A DNA stretch of 64,000 nucleotides, taken from contig JAHRYM010000001.1 in the NCBI GenBank assembly GCA_020622085.1, positions 929,117 to 993,116 on the forward strand, read 5' to 3'. The DNA is from Paracoccaceae bacterium. Lineage in GTDB: Bacteria; Pseudomonadota; Alphaproteobacteria; Rhodobacterales; Rhodobacteraceae. The notes under the pieces are model-generated. The model did not search any database. It was not told where the DNA came from and saw only the letters and a list, made by a program, of their open reading frames with translations. This document shows positions 10,233 to 20,419 of this stretch, piece by piece; position 1 is the first letter of the stretch, and every line of letters starts with the position of its first letter. The translations under genes were made by a program, and so were the position numbers.

Positions 10233-10676
10233 ATGAGCATCACCATCTATCACAATCCCGCCTGCGGGACATCGCGCAACGTATTGGCGCTTATCCGCAA
10301 CTCCGGCGAGGAGCCCGAGATCGTCGAATATCTGAAAGCCCCGCCCGGCCGGGGGCGGCTTGTGGCCCTGATCGCCGCGATGGGAATCCCGGCGCGCGAT
10401 CTGCTGCGCCGGAAAGGCACGCCCTACGATGATCTCGGGCTCGATAATCCCGGTTTCTCGGAAGACGAGTTGATCGACCTGATGCTGGCGCATCCCATCC
10501 TCATCAACCGCCCCATCGTCGAGACGCCGCTTGGGGCCCGGCTTTGCCGCCCGTCCGAGGCGGTGCTCGACATCCTGCCCAGCCCGCAGCAGGGCGCCTT
10601 CCGCAAGGAGGATGGTGAACTCGTGGTGGATTCCGCCGGTCGCCGGGTGGCCCCGGGCGAGGATGCTGCACAGTAA
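10233..10676 (+). CDS. arsC: Arsenate reductase, glutaredoxin-dependent (ArsC/YffB family)
   Basis: The 147-residue thioredoxin-fold reductase begins ITIYHNPACGTSRN, the CGTS active-site loop with the nucleophilic Cys near residue 11. The conserved LINRPIVETPLGARLCRP is near residue 95; its Arg residues bind arsenate in characterised ArsC. Family members reduce arsenate to arsenite with glutathione and glutaredoxin. There is no arsenite exporter or ArsR next to it, so it may act alone or have a housekeeping role. Its start region abuts the truncated lipoprotein gene on the opposite strand. Confidence 0.9.
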   Translation: MSITIYHNPACGTSRNVLALIRNSGEEPEIVEYLKAPPGRGRLVALIAAMGIPARDLLRRKGTPYDDLGLDNPGFSEDELIDLMLAHPILINRPIVETPLGARLCRPSEAVLDILPSPQQGAFRKEDGELVVDSAGRRVAPGEDAAQ

Positions 10677-11239
10677 GTAACGGCACCTGCGCGCCTGGGG
10701 CCGACGCCGCCGTGCCGCCACCTGCCGGCATCGGCTTCCTCGAGAATCGGCTCTCTGTCTGGGTCACCCTTTGCACCGCCACCGGCCTTCTGCAGGGGAA
10801 CATCATGCCGGGCGTGTTCGAGGCGCGCGCCGCGCTTGCGGTCGCGTCGGTGAACCATCGTCGATGGGCATCCTTGGCCGCTGGACGCCAATGTGACGAT
10901 CCCGACCAGTCTTCTGTGGCGAGAGGGCCTGGGGGAGTTCGGCAAGGCCGGCCGGATGCGGCCATCGCCGTTCTGCAAACGCATCTTCGACATGATGGAA
11001 GAATTCGTGAAATTCCTCCATCCGACGCGGGGCCATCCGACGCGGGGCCATCCGACGCGGGGCCATCCGACGCGGGGCCATCCGACGCGGGGCCATTCGA
11101 CGCGGGGCCATCCGGCCTGGCTGTCCAACCGATATTCCGAACGGGTCGAAAGCGCGGAACAGGTGTCGCAGCGCGTCAACCAGCGCCCGGTTTTATCCCA
11201 GGTGGCGCCGGATCGTTCCGGCGCCACACTTTCATCCCG
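10677..11239. other. Gene-poor stretch with decayed sequence and a minisatellite
   Basis: About 560 bases without a credible gene. A short rightward frame (from about 10855) reads plausibly for some 60 codons, for example WREGLGEFGKAGR, up to the 15-bp repeats, but has no start signal or family I recognise. It may be a gene remnant. The rest shows no promoter or RNA gene I can support. Confidence 0.4.
11019..11117. repeat. 15-bp tandem repeat (minisatellite), six copies plus partial
   Basis: The unit CATCCGACGCGGGGC is repeated head to tail from 11019. Copies 1-5 are identical, copy 6 (11094) has one change (CATTCGAC) and copy 7 is degenerate. The period is a multiple of three, so any reading frame through it stays open. 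There are no spacers, so this is not a CRISPR array. Confidence 0.95.
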
Positions 11240-12766
11240 TCAGTTTGCGCTTCTGTAAACGATGCCGTTCGGGCGGGCACCGACCGGAACCGTCTCGGCA
11301 ACAGACTGGCTATCGGCATTGATGATCGAGACGCTGTGATCGGCGATATTCGTCACGAACACATAGGCCCCATCGGACGAGACCGAGACGCCATGCGCGC
11401 CGGCACCGGTGGTGATTGTCTTGACCACCGTGCCGGTCGCCGTGTCGATCACCGACACGGTGTCGTTCGGCTCCGCCTCGCTGCCCTGGTTGGCGACATA
11501 GACGAAGGCACCGTCCGGCGTCGCGACCATCTGGATCGGGTTGGGGCCAACGTCGATCCTGTTCGTGACCTTGCGGGTCGCGGTGTCGATCACGGCCACG
11601 CGGTTTTCGTCTCGCAGCGAGACATAGACCTTGTCGCCGGAATGCGTGAAGCCGACCTGGACGGGAGCTGTGCCGACGGGGATGCGGGCGACTTCGGCAA
11701 GCGTCGCCGTGTCAATGACGGACACCGACCCATCCTTGACATTGGCGACGTAAAGCTCGGTCCCGTCCGGGCTCGGCCGCAGCCCATGCGGATAATCCCC
11801 GGTTGCGATGCGCGCGATCACCGATTTGTTCGCGAGATCGACGACCGCAACCTCGCTCGCTCCAGAGAGGGACACAAAGGCGCGACCCTTCGCATCGGCG
11901 ACGACATGGGCCGGATGCGGTCCGACCTCGACCGTGACAGCGGGTTTCGACAGATCCTGCGGATCGAGGATCACCAGAAGGCCGGCCGTGTCGCCATGGC
12001 CATGGCCGCCCGCATCGTGATCGCCGGAGGCCGGGGTGCCCACCGCCAGCAGAAAGCGCCCGTCGGGCGTCAGGTCGACATTGTGCGGCGCAACGGGAAC
12101 CGGAATCGGCGTCACGGCGCCACTGGCCAGATCAATGGCGCTGATCGTGCTGCCGCCTTCGTCGGCGGAATAGACGGTGCCACCGGTCTGGCCCGGATCG
12201 AACGGTTGCGCGTCACTGCTCTCGGCCAGCCAGCCCTCCATCTCGGCGATCTCGCTTTTCTGCGCCGCGATGATCCGGGCGGCCCATTCCCGCACCTGCG
12301 GATCGTCGCCATATTGCTGCGCGATCCGGGCCATCTCGATCGCGCCCCGATGGTGCGGGATCATTCCCTTGACAAAGGCGGTGTCGGGGTCGTCCGCCAT
12401 GACACCGTCCATCATCGGCCTGTGCATTTCGTTCATCGCATCGACATAGGCCGTCGTGGCGTTGGGCAGGTTCGCCTGCGCCGCCTCGGTGCCCGGCATG
12501 CCCATCATTCCGCCCTGCATCATCTGCTGCATGGCGTTCATGCATTCCCGGGGCATCGCCTGCATCATGGCCTGACATTGCCCGGCCATGCCCGGCATCG
12601 CAGGAATCATTGCCGAGGAAGGCGTGGGTGCAGGAGCCTGCTCGGTCGGCACCGGTGCATTCTCCGGGTGGTGGGCCTCATGCCCGGCCTGCGCCAGAGC
12701 AACGCCGGGCAGCCCGGTCAGGAGACTGACGGAAAGGGCGATTACAGTTCGTTTCATGGATTTCAT
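11240..12766 (-). CDS. DUF305 / YVTN beta-propeller fusion protein, periplasmic, metal-linked
   Basis: This 508-residue secreted protein has a signal peptide over the first 26 residues. A His/Met-rich linker with several Met-Met pairs follows. The DUF305 four-helix domain (about residues 110-185) contains GMIPHHRGAIEMA and the closing segment KSEIAEMEGWL. The C-terminal 300 residues form a YVTN-type beta-propeller with repeats of the kind VSVIDTATGTVV and GPNPIQMVATPDG. DUF305 proteins bind copper or silver in copper-resistance loci. The fusion to a propeller is unusual. The start follows a good ribosome site (AAGGG); a second in-frame ATG lies three codons on. It is the distal gene of the leftward copper cluster. 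Confidence 0.8.
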   Translation of the reverse strand: MKSMKRTVIALSVSLLTGLPGVALAQAGHEAHHPENAPVPTEQAPAPTPSSAMIPAMPGMAGQCQAMMQAMPRECMNAMQQMMQGGMMGMPGTEAAQANLPNATTAYVDAMNEMHRPMMDGVMADDPDTAFVKGMIPHHRGAIEMARIAQQYGDDPQVREWAARIIAAQKSEIAEMEGWLAESSDAQPFDPGQTGGTVYSADEGGSTISAIDLASGAVTPIPVPVAPHNVDLTPDGRFLLAVGTPASGDHDAGGHGHGDTAGLLVILDPQDLSKPAVTVEVGPHPAHVVADAKGRAFVSLSGASEVAVVDLANKSVIARIATGDYPHGLRPSPDGTELYVANVKDGSVSVIDTATLAEVARIPVGTAPVQVGFTHSGDKVYVSLRDENRVAVIDTATRKVTNRIDVGPNPIQMVATPDGAFVYVANQGSEAEPNDTVSVIDTATGTVVKTITTGAGAHGVSVSSDGAYVFVTNIADHSVSIINADSQSVAETVPVGARPNGIVYRSAN

Positions 12767-12871
12767 CCCTTGATGGAGGACCGGCGCCGCAAATCGACGC
12801 GAGGGCTCCGTGTTCGTCTGATTGTCGGTTGTGGCGCGTCGGCGGGCTGGCTGGACGGCCAATGCGCGCCT

Positions 12872-13351
12872 TCAGGCGGTCGCGGTCAGACGTGGAGGCC
12901 GCAGGATGCCGGGCGGAGTTCGCCCGGAATGCTCCGCACTCAACCCGCTTCGATGGTCGCTGCCTGTATGGGGCGGGAGCGATCGGGTCTCGGGCGAGAC
13001 GGCGGCTGCCAGGCAGGTCTGGCAGCAGTCAGGCAGGCCCGGCCCGTGTTCATCGGACACGCAATGCTTGGCGGACTCCTCGTTGCCGTCGCCCGATGCG
13101 CCGGAAAGGACGCAAGGCTGCGTCATCGCACCGGCAGCATGGAGTGCGGAATGCCCGCCTGGGGAGGCATGTGCCAGCGGTTGCAGGATCAAGGCGCCGA
13201 GAGCGAGCAGCAGCAGCGCCGCCAGGAGATGCCGCAACCAGTCCCGCCGCAGCCCGACCACAACCCAAGCGCGCCCATTCACGTCGCGGCCCTCGCGGGT
13301 GGCGCGCGCAGGGGCGCTATCGGACAGCAGGCGGGTCACGGTCGATATCAT
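12872..13351 (-). CDS. Small membrane-anchored Cys/His-rich protein of the copper cluster
   Basis: A 159-residue protein with one clear membrane segment (about residues 38-57, LLAALLLLALGALIL). A periplasmic tail carries CVLSG, a His-containing stretch and a CCQTC motif. The overall plan resembles DUF2946-type proteins found beside copper genes, but I cannot make the family call firm. The start is uncertain: an ATG at 13351 precedes the membrane segment by about 35 residues, and the frame is open further upstream into the DUF411 gene. The context, between DUF411 and DUF305 genes, suggests metal binding. Confidence 0.55.
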   Translation of the reverse strand: MISTVTRLLSDSAPARATREGRDVNGRAWVVVGLRRDWLRHLLAALLLLALGALILQPLAHASPGGHSALHAAGAMTQPCVLSGASGDGNEESAKHCVSDEHGPGLPDCCQTCLAAAVSPETRSLPPHTGSDHRSGLSAEHSGRTPPGILRPPRLTATA

Positions 13352-13364
13352 GGCCGGATTTCGA

Positions 13365-13856
13365 TCAGACCTCCTGAGTGCCGAGGAACCGCAGGAACGC
13401 CTCGTGGCCCGAGGTATTGAACAGGAATACGTCATATGCCTCAGGCTGGACACCGGGGAAGTCCATGCCGGGCGAACCTGCAGGCATTCCCGGCACCGCC
13501 AGCCCGATCCCGACCGGCCGCTCGGCCAGCAGGCGCTTCACCGCGGCGGCGGGAACATGCCCCTCGATCACATAGCCGTCCACCTCGGCGGTATGGCAGG
13601 AAGAGAGATCGACGGGCACGCCCAGCCGCTGCTTCAGGCTGAAGACATCGGCGGATTCAATCACCCGGACGGGAAATCCTGCGCCCCTGACATGATCCGC
13701 CCAGCCATCGCAGCAGCCGCAGCCGGGATCCTTGGTGACCGTCACCATCGGCAGGGTTTCGGCCCGCAGGGAACGCGACAGGGACAGCATCAGGGGGACC
13801 GCGCCGAGGCTGGCAAGCATTGCCCGCCTGCTGATCGTGGATGAATTGCGCATCAT
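13365..13856 (-). CDS. DUF411 family periplasmic metal-binding protein
   Basis: The 163-residue protein begins with a twin-arginine-like export signal (ISRRAMLASLG). The mature domain matches DUF411, with the near-N-terminal KDPGCGCCDGWADH, the central SCHTAEVDGYVIEGHVP and a final GMPAGSPGM. Family members accompany copper-resistance operons and are thought to bind copper through the Cys-rich motif. It lies about 50 bases downstream of the copper ATPase in the same direction. Confidence 0.85.
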   Translation of the reverse strand: MMRNSSTISRRAMLASLGAVPLMLSLSRSLRAETLPMVTVTKDPGCGCCDGWADHVRGAGFPVRVIESADVFSLKQRLGVPVDLSSCHTAEVDGYVIEGHVPAAAVKRLLAERPVGIGLAVPGMPAGSPGMDFPGVQPEAYDVFLFNTSGHEAFLRFLGTQEV

Positions 13857-13908
13857 TGCACCTTTCTTGGTCAGTATGGTCGAAACGACAGATGAGACAG
13901 GGCGGCGT

Positions 13909-16242
<2,334 letters not shown>

Positions 16243-16305
16243 GATCTTTCCCCCGAGGGCTTTCCTGTCGGGGGCGTTCGGCTGAACGCCCCCGGGCATG
16301 CAATG

Positions 16306-16698
16306 TCAGATCGCCGTGACGACCTTGCCCAGCATCTCGCGCACCTCGGCCGCGACCGCCTTCAGCCCCGTATTGTCGATGGCCTGCATCGAGGCCACCG
16401 GGTCGATGGCGCTGACCTCGACCCCGCCCGCGACCTCGCGCAGGATGACGTTGCAGGGCAGCATGGCACCCACCCGCGGCTCCATGCCGATGGCCTGATG
16501 CGCCATCTTCGGATTGCAGGCGCCAAGGATGCGGTAGCCCGGCATGTCGATATCGAGCTTCTTCTTCATTGTCGCCTTGACGTCGATCTCGGTCAGCACG
16601 CCGAAGCCGTAGTCGGCCAGCGCCTTGCGGGTGCGGGCCTCGGCCTCGTCAAGGCTCAGGTCGGTGATCATGCGGTCGATGGTATAGCTCATGGTCAT
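16306..16698 (-). CDS. DUF302 domain protein
   Basis: A 130-residue cytosolic protein. It matches DUF302 across its length, with the early TRKALADYGFGVLTEIDV, the central YRILGACNPKMAHQA and the LPCNVILRE strand containing the conserved Cys. DUF302 proteins are common in copper and sulfur/heavy-metal loci, but their molecular role is unproven. It lies between the ATPase and the 38-residue membrane peptide. Confidence 0.88.
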   Translation of the reverse strand: MTMSYTIDRMITDLSLDEAEARTRKALADYGFGVLTEIDVKATMKKKLDIDMPGYRILGACNPKMAHQAIGMEPRVGAMLPCNVILREVAGGVEVSAIDPVASMQAIDNTGLKAVAAEVREMLGKVVTAI

Positions 16699-16705
16699 TC
16701 TCCAT

Positions 16706-16822
16706 TCATTTGCGCAGGTATTTGATCAGGGCGGCAATCCCCAGCACCAGAAGGGCAAGGACCAGCAGGCCGAAGACCCAGCCGAAACCCATGCCGAAAC
16801 CCATTCCATAGCCGTTCATCAT
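16706..16822 (-). CDS. 38-residue Gly/Met-rich single-span membrane peptide
   Basis: A very short gene with a strong ribosome-binding site (AAGGAG six bases before the start). The product begins MMNGYGMGFGMGFG, continues with one membrane span (VFGLLVLALLVLGIAALI) and ends KYLRK. Similar tiny proteins occur beside DUF302 and CopA genes in other bacteria; none has an assigned function that I know. The Met/Gly-rich head could touch copper. It sits between the multicopper oxidase and DUF302 genes and is probably cotranscribed. Confidence 0.75.
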   Translation of the reverse strand: MMNGYGMGFGMGFGWVFGLLVLALLVLGIAALIKYLRK

Positions 16823-16906
16823 GGTAGTTCTCCTTTTCTTTGTAACTGCGCCGGATGGCGCTCAGGTTCCCGAAAAGTGCCTGCGGGTGCCCCTCCGGCA
16901 CCGGGA

Positions 16907-18418
16907 TCAGGCCGAGACCGAAAATTCGGTCATCATGCCGGTTTCCAGATGGGGCATGTGGTGGCAATGCAGCATCCAGCGCGCGGCTTCGCCCGCGTCC
17001 AGCGCGACATCGACCATCGTCATGGGCGGCACATGGACCGTATCACGAACCGCGCCTGACATCGCATGGCCATTCAGCCCGACGACCTGGAACACATGGC
17101 CGTGCAGATGCATCGGATGGGCCATCATCGACATGTTGTGAAACGACAGGACGACCCGCTCGCCGCTGCGGGCCGTGACCGGGCGGTGCCGGCCCCAGAC
17201 CGCGCCGTTGATCGTCCAGACATAGGGCCGCATGGTGCCGCCCAGCATCAGCATCTGGCTGCGGTCAACAGGACGATCCGGCAGCGGATTCAGCGCGACC
17301 AGGCGTGATTCCTGCGCAAGATCGGTGTCGAAGGCGGGTGCCTCGGTCTCTGCAACGCCGTCGAGGCGCCGGATCTCGGCACCCGCCGTGGCAAGGATCA
17401 GGCCGGTGCGCTCGCGCGCGCCTTCACGCAGGGCGAGGATTGGCCAGGCGCCAGCCTCGTTCGGCAGGTCGATCTCCAGATCCAGCCGCTGCCCCATGGC
17501 AAGCCCGAACCGCGTGCCCGACAGTGGCTGCACCCCATGCCCGTCCGCCGCTACAAGCCGGGCCTGTGCTGCGCCGGTGTCGATCCAGAACACGGTGGCC
17601 GCAGCGGCGTTGATGACGCGCAGCCGGATGCGGCCGCCGCGCTCGACCGGAACCACCTCCGGGTCGGCGAGCGTGCGATCATTGGCGAGATAGGCGTCCC
17701 AGTCGTAATCGTTCAGGTCCATGGCCATGCCGCCCATGCCCGTCATGCCGCCCATCGCCATGTTGCTCATGGCGCCGTGGTCCATGCCTTGCATCATGCC
17801 CATGCCGCCGCCCATCGGCATGCCCTGCATGGGCTGTGCGCCATGTCCTGCGCCATGTCCTGCGCCGTGGCCCCCACCATGCCCGCCGCTGATCTCGGCC
17901 ATGATTTCCTCGGGTGACCTGAAGGCGAAGTCATGCAGGAGCAACGTGACCTCCTGCCGGTCGGCCGCGACATCCTCGGACGAGCGCACGATCAGCGGTG
18001 CGGCCAGCAACCGCATCTCCTGCATCGGCACGTGGCTGTGCATCCAGTAGGTGCCCGCGAGTGGCGCGAAATCATAGGATCTGGTCTCGCCGGGTTGCAG
18101 CATCGGCATCGGCAGGTCCGGAACCCCATCCTGCACATTCGGCGGAACCTGCCCGTGCCAATGGATGATCGTGCCGATGTCGAGATTGTTGGTCAGATCG
18201 ACCCGGAAGCGTTGGCCGGGTTCAAGGACCAGGCCCTGTCCGCTGGGGCCGGCCAGCCCGAAGACCGTGGCCGCGCGGCCGTTGATGTCAAGCGTGCGGG
18301 TCTCGGCGGACAGGCCAAGGGGCGCCGTCGCCTGCGCCAGGGCGGCGCGCGGAAACCGGGCAGCGGCAAACGCCGCCGCGCTGGCGGCAAGAAAGCCGCG
18401 TCGCGAAAGGGTGTTCAT
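16907..18418 (-). CDS. Multicopper oxidase (CueO/CopA-like), Tat-exported
   Basis: A 503-residue periplasmic oxidase that detoxifies Cu(I). It has a twin-arginine signal at the N-terminus (LSRRGFLAAS). The copper ligands are HWHG (86-89), HSH (127-129), HPMHLHGH (434-441) and HCHHMPHLETGMM (484-496), so the type 1 and trinuclear sites are complete. A central insert of about 50 residues (roughly 200-250) is packed with His, Met and Gly, like the Met-rich helix of CueO. A GAGGAGA ribosome site precedes the chosen start. It is near the head of the leftward copper operon. Confidence 0.92.
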   Translation of the reverse strand: MNTLSRRGFLAASAAAFAAARFPRAALAQATAPLGLSAETRTLDINGRAATVFGLAGPSGQGLVLEPGQRFRVDLTNNLDIGTIIHWHGQVPPNVQDGVPDLPMPMLQPGETRSYDFAPLAGTYWMHSHVPMQEMRLLAAPLIVRSSEDVAADRQEVTLLLHDFAFRSPEEIMAEISGGHGGGHGAGHGAGHGAQPMQGMPMGGGMGMMQGMDHGAMSNMAMGGMTGMGGMAMDLNDYDWDAYLANDRTLADPEVVPVERGGRIRLRVINAAAATVFWIDTGAAQARLVAADGHGVQPLSGTRFGLAMGQRLDLEIDLPNEAGAWPILALREGARERTGLILATAGAEIRRLDGVAETEAPAFDTDLAQESRLVALNPLPDRPVDRSQMLMLGGTMRPYVWTINGAVWGRHRPVTARSGERVVLSFHNMSMMAHPMHLHGHVFQVVGLNGHAMSGAVRDTVHVPPMTMVDVALDAGEAARWMLHCHHMPHLETGMMTEFSVSA

Positions 18419-18491
18419 CGTCGTCTCCTCGGGACATCCCGTCCCGTTCGTCAAAACCGATGGGACGCCGCGGGAACGGGCCCGGGCGCGC

Positions 18492-18884
18492 TCAGAGGAG
18501 ACGGAGTTGCGGCGGTCGTTCGTTCAGGCCCGGCGCAAGGCCGACCAGCAGCTTCTCCAACGGCCGGTCATGGCTGGCCGGCAAGAAGCCGTCGCCAACA
18601 ACGCCGCCCGGCGAGGGGAGAAAGACTGAAAGACCCGTGCAAGTGAAACCACACATTCCCGCGCTGACCGAACCGCAGTCCTGATCATCGTCGCAGGAGG
18701 CCACGTTGTCATGCGCGGCCTGCATCATGGCGGTCATGTGCATGGCTTGATCCGGAACGACACTCATGCGCGCCGCATGCGCCGGGGTCAGCGTCGTGAC
18801 CAGGGCGACCGCGAGTATGGCAATCATGGTGACAGCACGTGCGAACATGCGCGGAAGATAGGCGGCGATCACGGGATTGTCCAT
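18492..18884 (-). CDS. Small secreted protein of the copper cluster, unknown family
   Basis: The 130-residue product has an N-terminal hydrophobic export signal (about residues 14-36). A region follows with HMTAMMQAAHDN, four Cys residues (CDDDQDCGS, GMCGFTC) and a Pro/Leu-rich tail. The Met/His/Cys content and its place at the head of the multicopper oxidase operon suggest copper binding. I do not recognise a named family. A second in-frame Met at residue 13 is an alternative start. Confidence 0.6.
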   Translation of the reverse strand: MDNPVIAAYLPRMFARAVTMIAILAVALVTTLTPAHAARMSVVPDQAMHMTAMMQAAHDNVASCDDDQDCGSVSAGMCGFTCTGLSVFLPSPGGVVGDGFLPASHDRPLEKLLVGLAPGLNERPPQLRLL

Positions 18885-18959
18885 TGTCGGGGGCGGCGCC
18901 TTGGAGGTAACAGATCATTTTGGCGTGAAGCCGATGGGATTCTGCCCGGAGACAAGCTG

Positions 18960-19421
18960 TTGAGAAAAGACGTCCGCAACTCTGCCTGGATCGGGGCGCT
19001 GCTTGCAGGCGCGGCTTTGGTGATCCTTGCCGTGCGACATGATGGCGATACCACATCCACCGGCATCGTATCGGCGGAAGTCCTGGCGCAAGGTCGGCAG
19101 GTCTATGTTGATCGGTGCGCCAGCTGCCACGGCGCGACTCTCGAAGGACAGCCGGACTGGAAGTCGCCACTCCCCTCCGGACGCCTGCCGGCGCCACCGC
19201 ATGACGCGAGTGGCCACACATGGCACCATCCCGACGACGTCCTGTTCCGCATCGTCAAGGAGGGCACAGCCGCCATTGTGGGCGGCGGATACGAAAGCGA
19301 CATGCCCGGTTTCGGAGACGTGCTGAGCGATGCGGATATTCGGGCCGTGCTCGCCTACATCAAGAGCACCTGGCCGGAGCGCGAGCGGCGCCATCAGGAG
19401 CGCGTGTCGCAGGCGAACTGA
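18960..19421 (+). CDS. Membrane-anchored c-type cytochrome
   Basis: The 153-residue protein has an N-terminal membrane anchor (about residues 10-25). A single class I cytochrome c domain follows, with the haem motif CASCH at residues 53-57 and a probable axial Met in SDMPGFG near residue 108. No ATG fits: the best start is TTG 18960, with GGAG eight bases upstream. It is transcribed divergently from the copper-oxidase cluster and may pass electrons in copper oxidation or respiration. Confidence 0.72.
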   Translation: MRKDVRNSAWIGALLAGAALVILAVRHDGDTTSTGIVSAEVLAQGRQVYVDRCASCHGATLEGQPDWKSPLPSGRLPAPPHDASGHTWHHPDDVLFRIVKEGTAAIVGGGYESDMPGFGDVLSDADIRAVLAYIKSTWPERERRHQERVSQAN

Positions 19422-19914
19422 GGTATCCCGACCGGGCCGACACCTTTCCGAAGGCGCGAACGGGCAATGCTCGCGTTTCCGGCGGATGCCAGGTGTTTGG
19501 AAACTTGCCTCCGTCCGTGGCACGATCTGCAACCATTTCAGGCAGGAGTGTGCGCTCTGCCGGCGAGCGAACTTCAAAGCAGACCGTGCCGCTGCTCTGG
19601 CCGAGTGGCGCGGTTTTTTCCGCCTGAAGCCGGGCTTGGGCAGGCAGGCAAAAACGAGTTCGCATTGGTCCGAGAGCGCCCCGCAGCCTGACCAGGCCTG
19701 ACACACTGCCTTGCTCGTTCCGGTCGGTGCCCGACCATTCGCTGGCCCATCGGATCTTCAAGGGGGCACTACCGAATTTCAGCTGTCCATCCGTGCAAGA
19801 AGCCATTGCGGATTTGTCGGATCGCTGTGCAGGCACGGACAGGCTATCTCTGGCTCATGTGCAGCGGCCAGTTCCGCGAACCGTTGCTATCAAGACCAGC
19901 CACAGGAGATGAAA
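19422..19914. other. Intergenic stretch, no supported gene
   Basis: About 490 bases between the cytochrome gene and the DnrO-like gene. Frames are open on both strands but none has a start signal, export signal or recognisable motif; the leftward one at 19360-19836 may be a remnant. The promoter of the 19915 gene should lie at its right end. Confidence 0.4.
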
Positions 19915-20388
19915 ATGAAACCGACGCAGTCCCTCACCGCCCTTGCCGTGAGCCTTGCCCTTGCCCTTGGCACGCCAGCGATCGCCGCTGCGGAAACCAG
20001 CTCGCACGACGGGCATGGCGCGGCAGCGCTTGAGCTTGTGCTGAACAACGGCGCCAAATGGAAGGGCGACCAGAGCATGATCGACGGCATGTCCGCGATC
20101 CGCGCCGCCATGGTCGCCAATCTTGGTGCCATCCATGACGGCAGCCTGACTGCGGACGGTGCCAAGACCCTTGCCGCCGATGTGCAGAAGCAGGTCGATT
20201 TCATGGTCGAGAACTGCGTGCTGGAGCCGGCTGTGGATGAGCAGCTTCATGCCGTTCTTGGCGGGGTGCTGAACGGTGTCGGCGCACTGGAGGCAGGCGA
20301 GGTCGAGCCGGGTGCTGTCGCCATCGTTCAGGCACTGAATGCATACGGCGCGCATTTCGAACATCCCGGCTGGCAGGATATCGAATGA
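19915..20388 (+). CDS. Periplasmic helical protein, DnrO-like
   Basis: A 157-residue exported protein with a signal peptide ending near AIAAAE. The mature part is helical and contains NNGAKWKGDQSMIDGM, then IRAAMVANL, and later VDFMVENCVLEP. This pattern resembles the DnrO/helical periplasmic proteins seen near metal-resistance genes; the resemblance is from memory and the function is unknown. Two ATGs six bases apart compete; the second was chosen because AGGAG is six bases before it rather than adjacent. Only one Cys is present. Confidence 0.65.
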   Translation: MKPTQSLTALAVSLALALGTPAIAAAETSSHDGHGAAALELVLNNGAKWKGDQSMIDGMSAIRAAMVANLGAIHDGSLTADGAKTLAADVQKQVDFMVENCVLEPAVDEQLHAVLGGVLNGVGALEAGEVEPGAVAIVQALNAYGAHFEHPGWQDIE

Positions 20389-20419
20389 CACTTTCCTGAT
20401 GCAACAGACGGGTCGGGGA

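Noticed and set aside
11019-11117. CRISPR-like repeat array
   Set aside because: The 15-bp units are contiguous without spacers, and no cas genes are present.
10712-13420. 902-codon rightward open frame across the minisatellite and opposite the DUF305 gene
   Set aside because: Composition is His/Arg/Asp-rich noise. The opposite strand has a signal peptide, DUF305 and propeller repeats.
18885-18959. CueR-type copper-responsive operator between the copper operon and the cytochrome gene
   Set aside because: I looked for the ACCTTCC/GGAAGGT-type dyad and saw only partial matches (GTTACCTCCAAGG on the minus strand).
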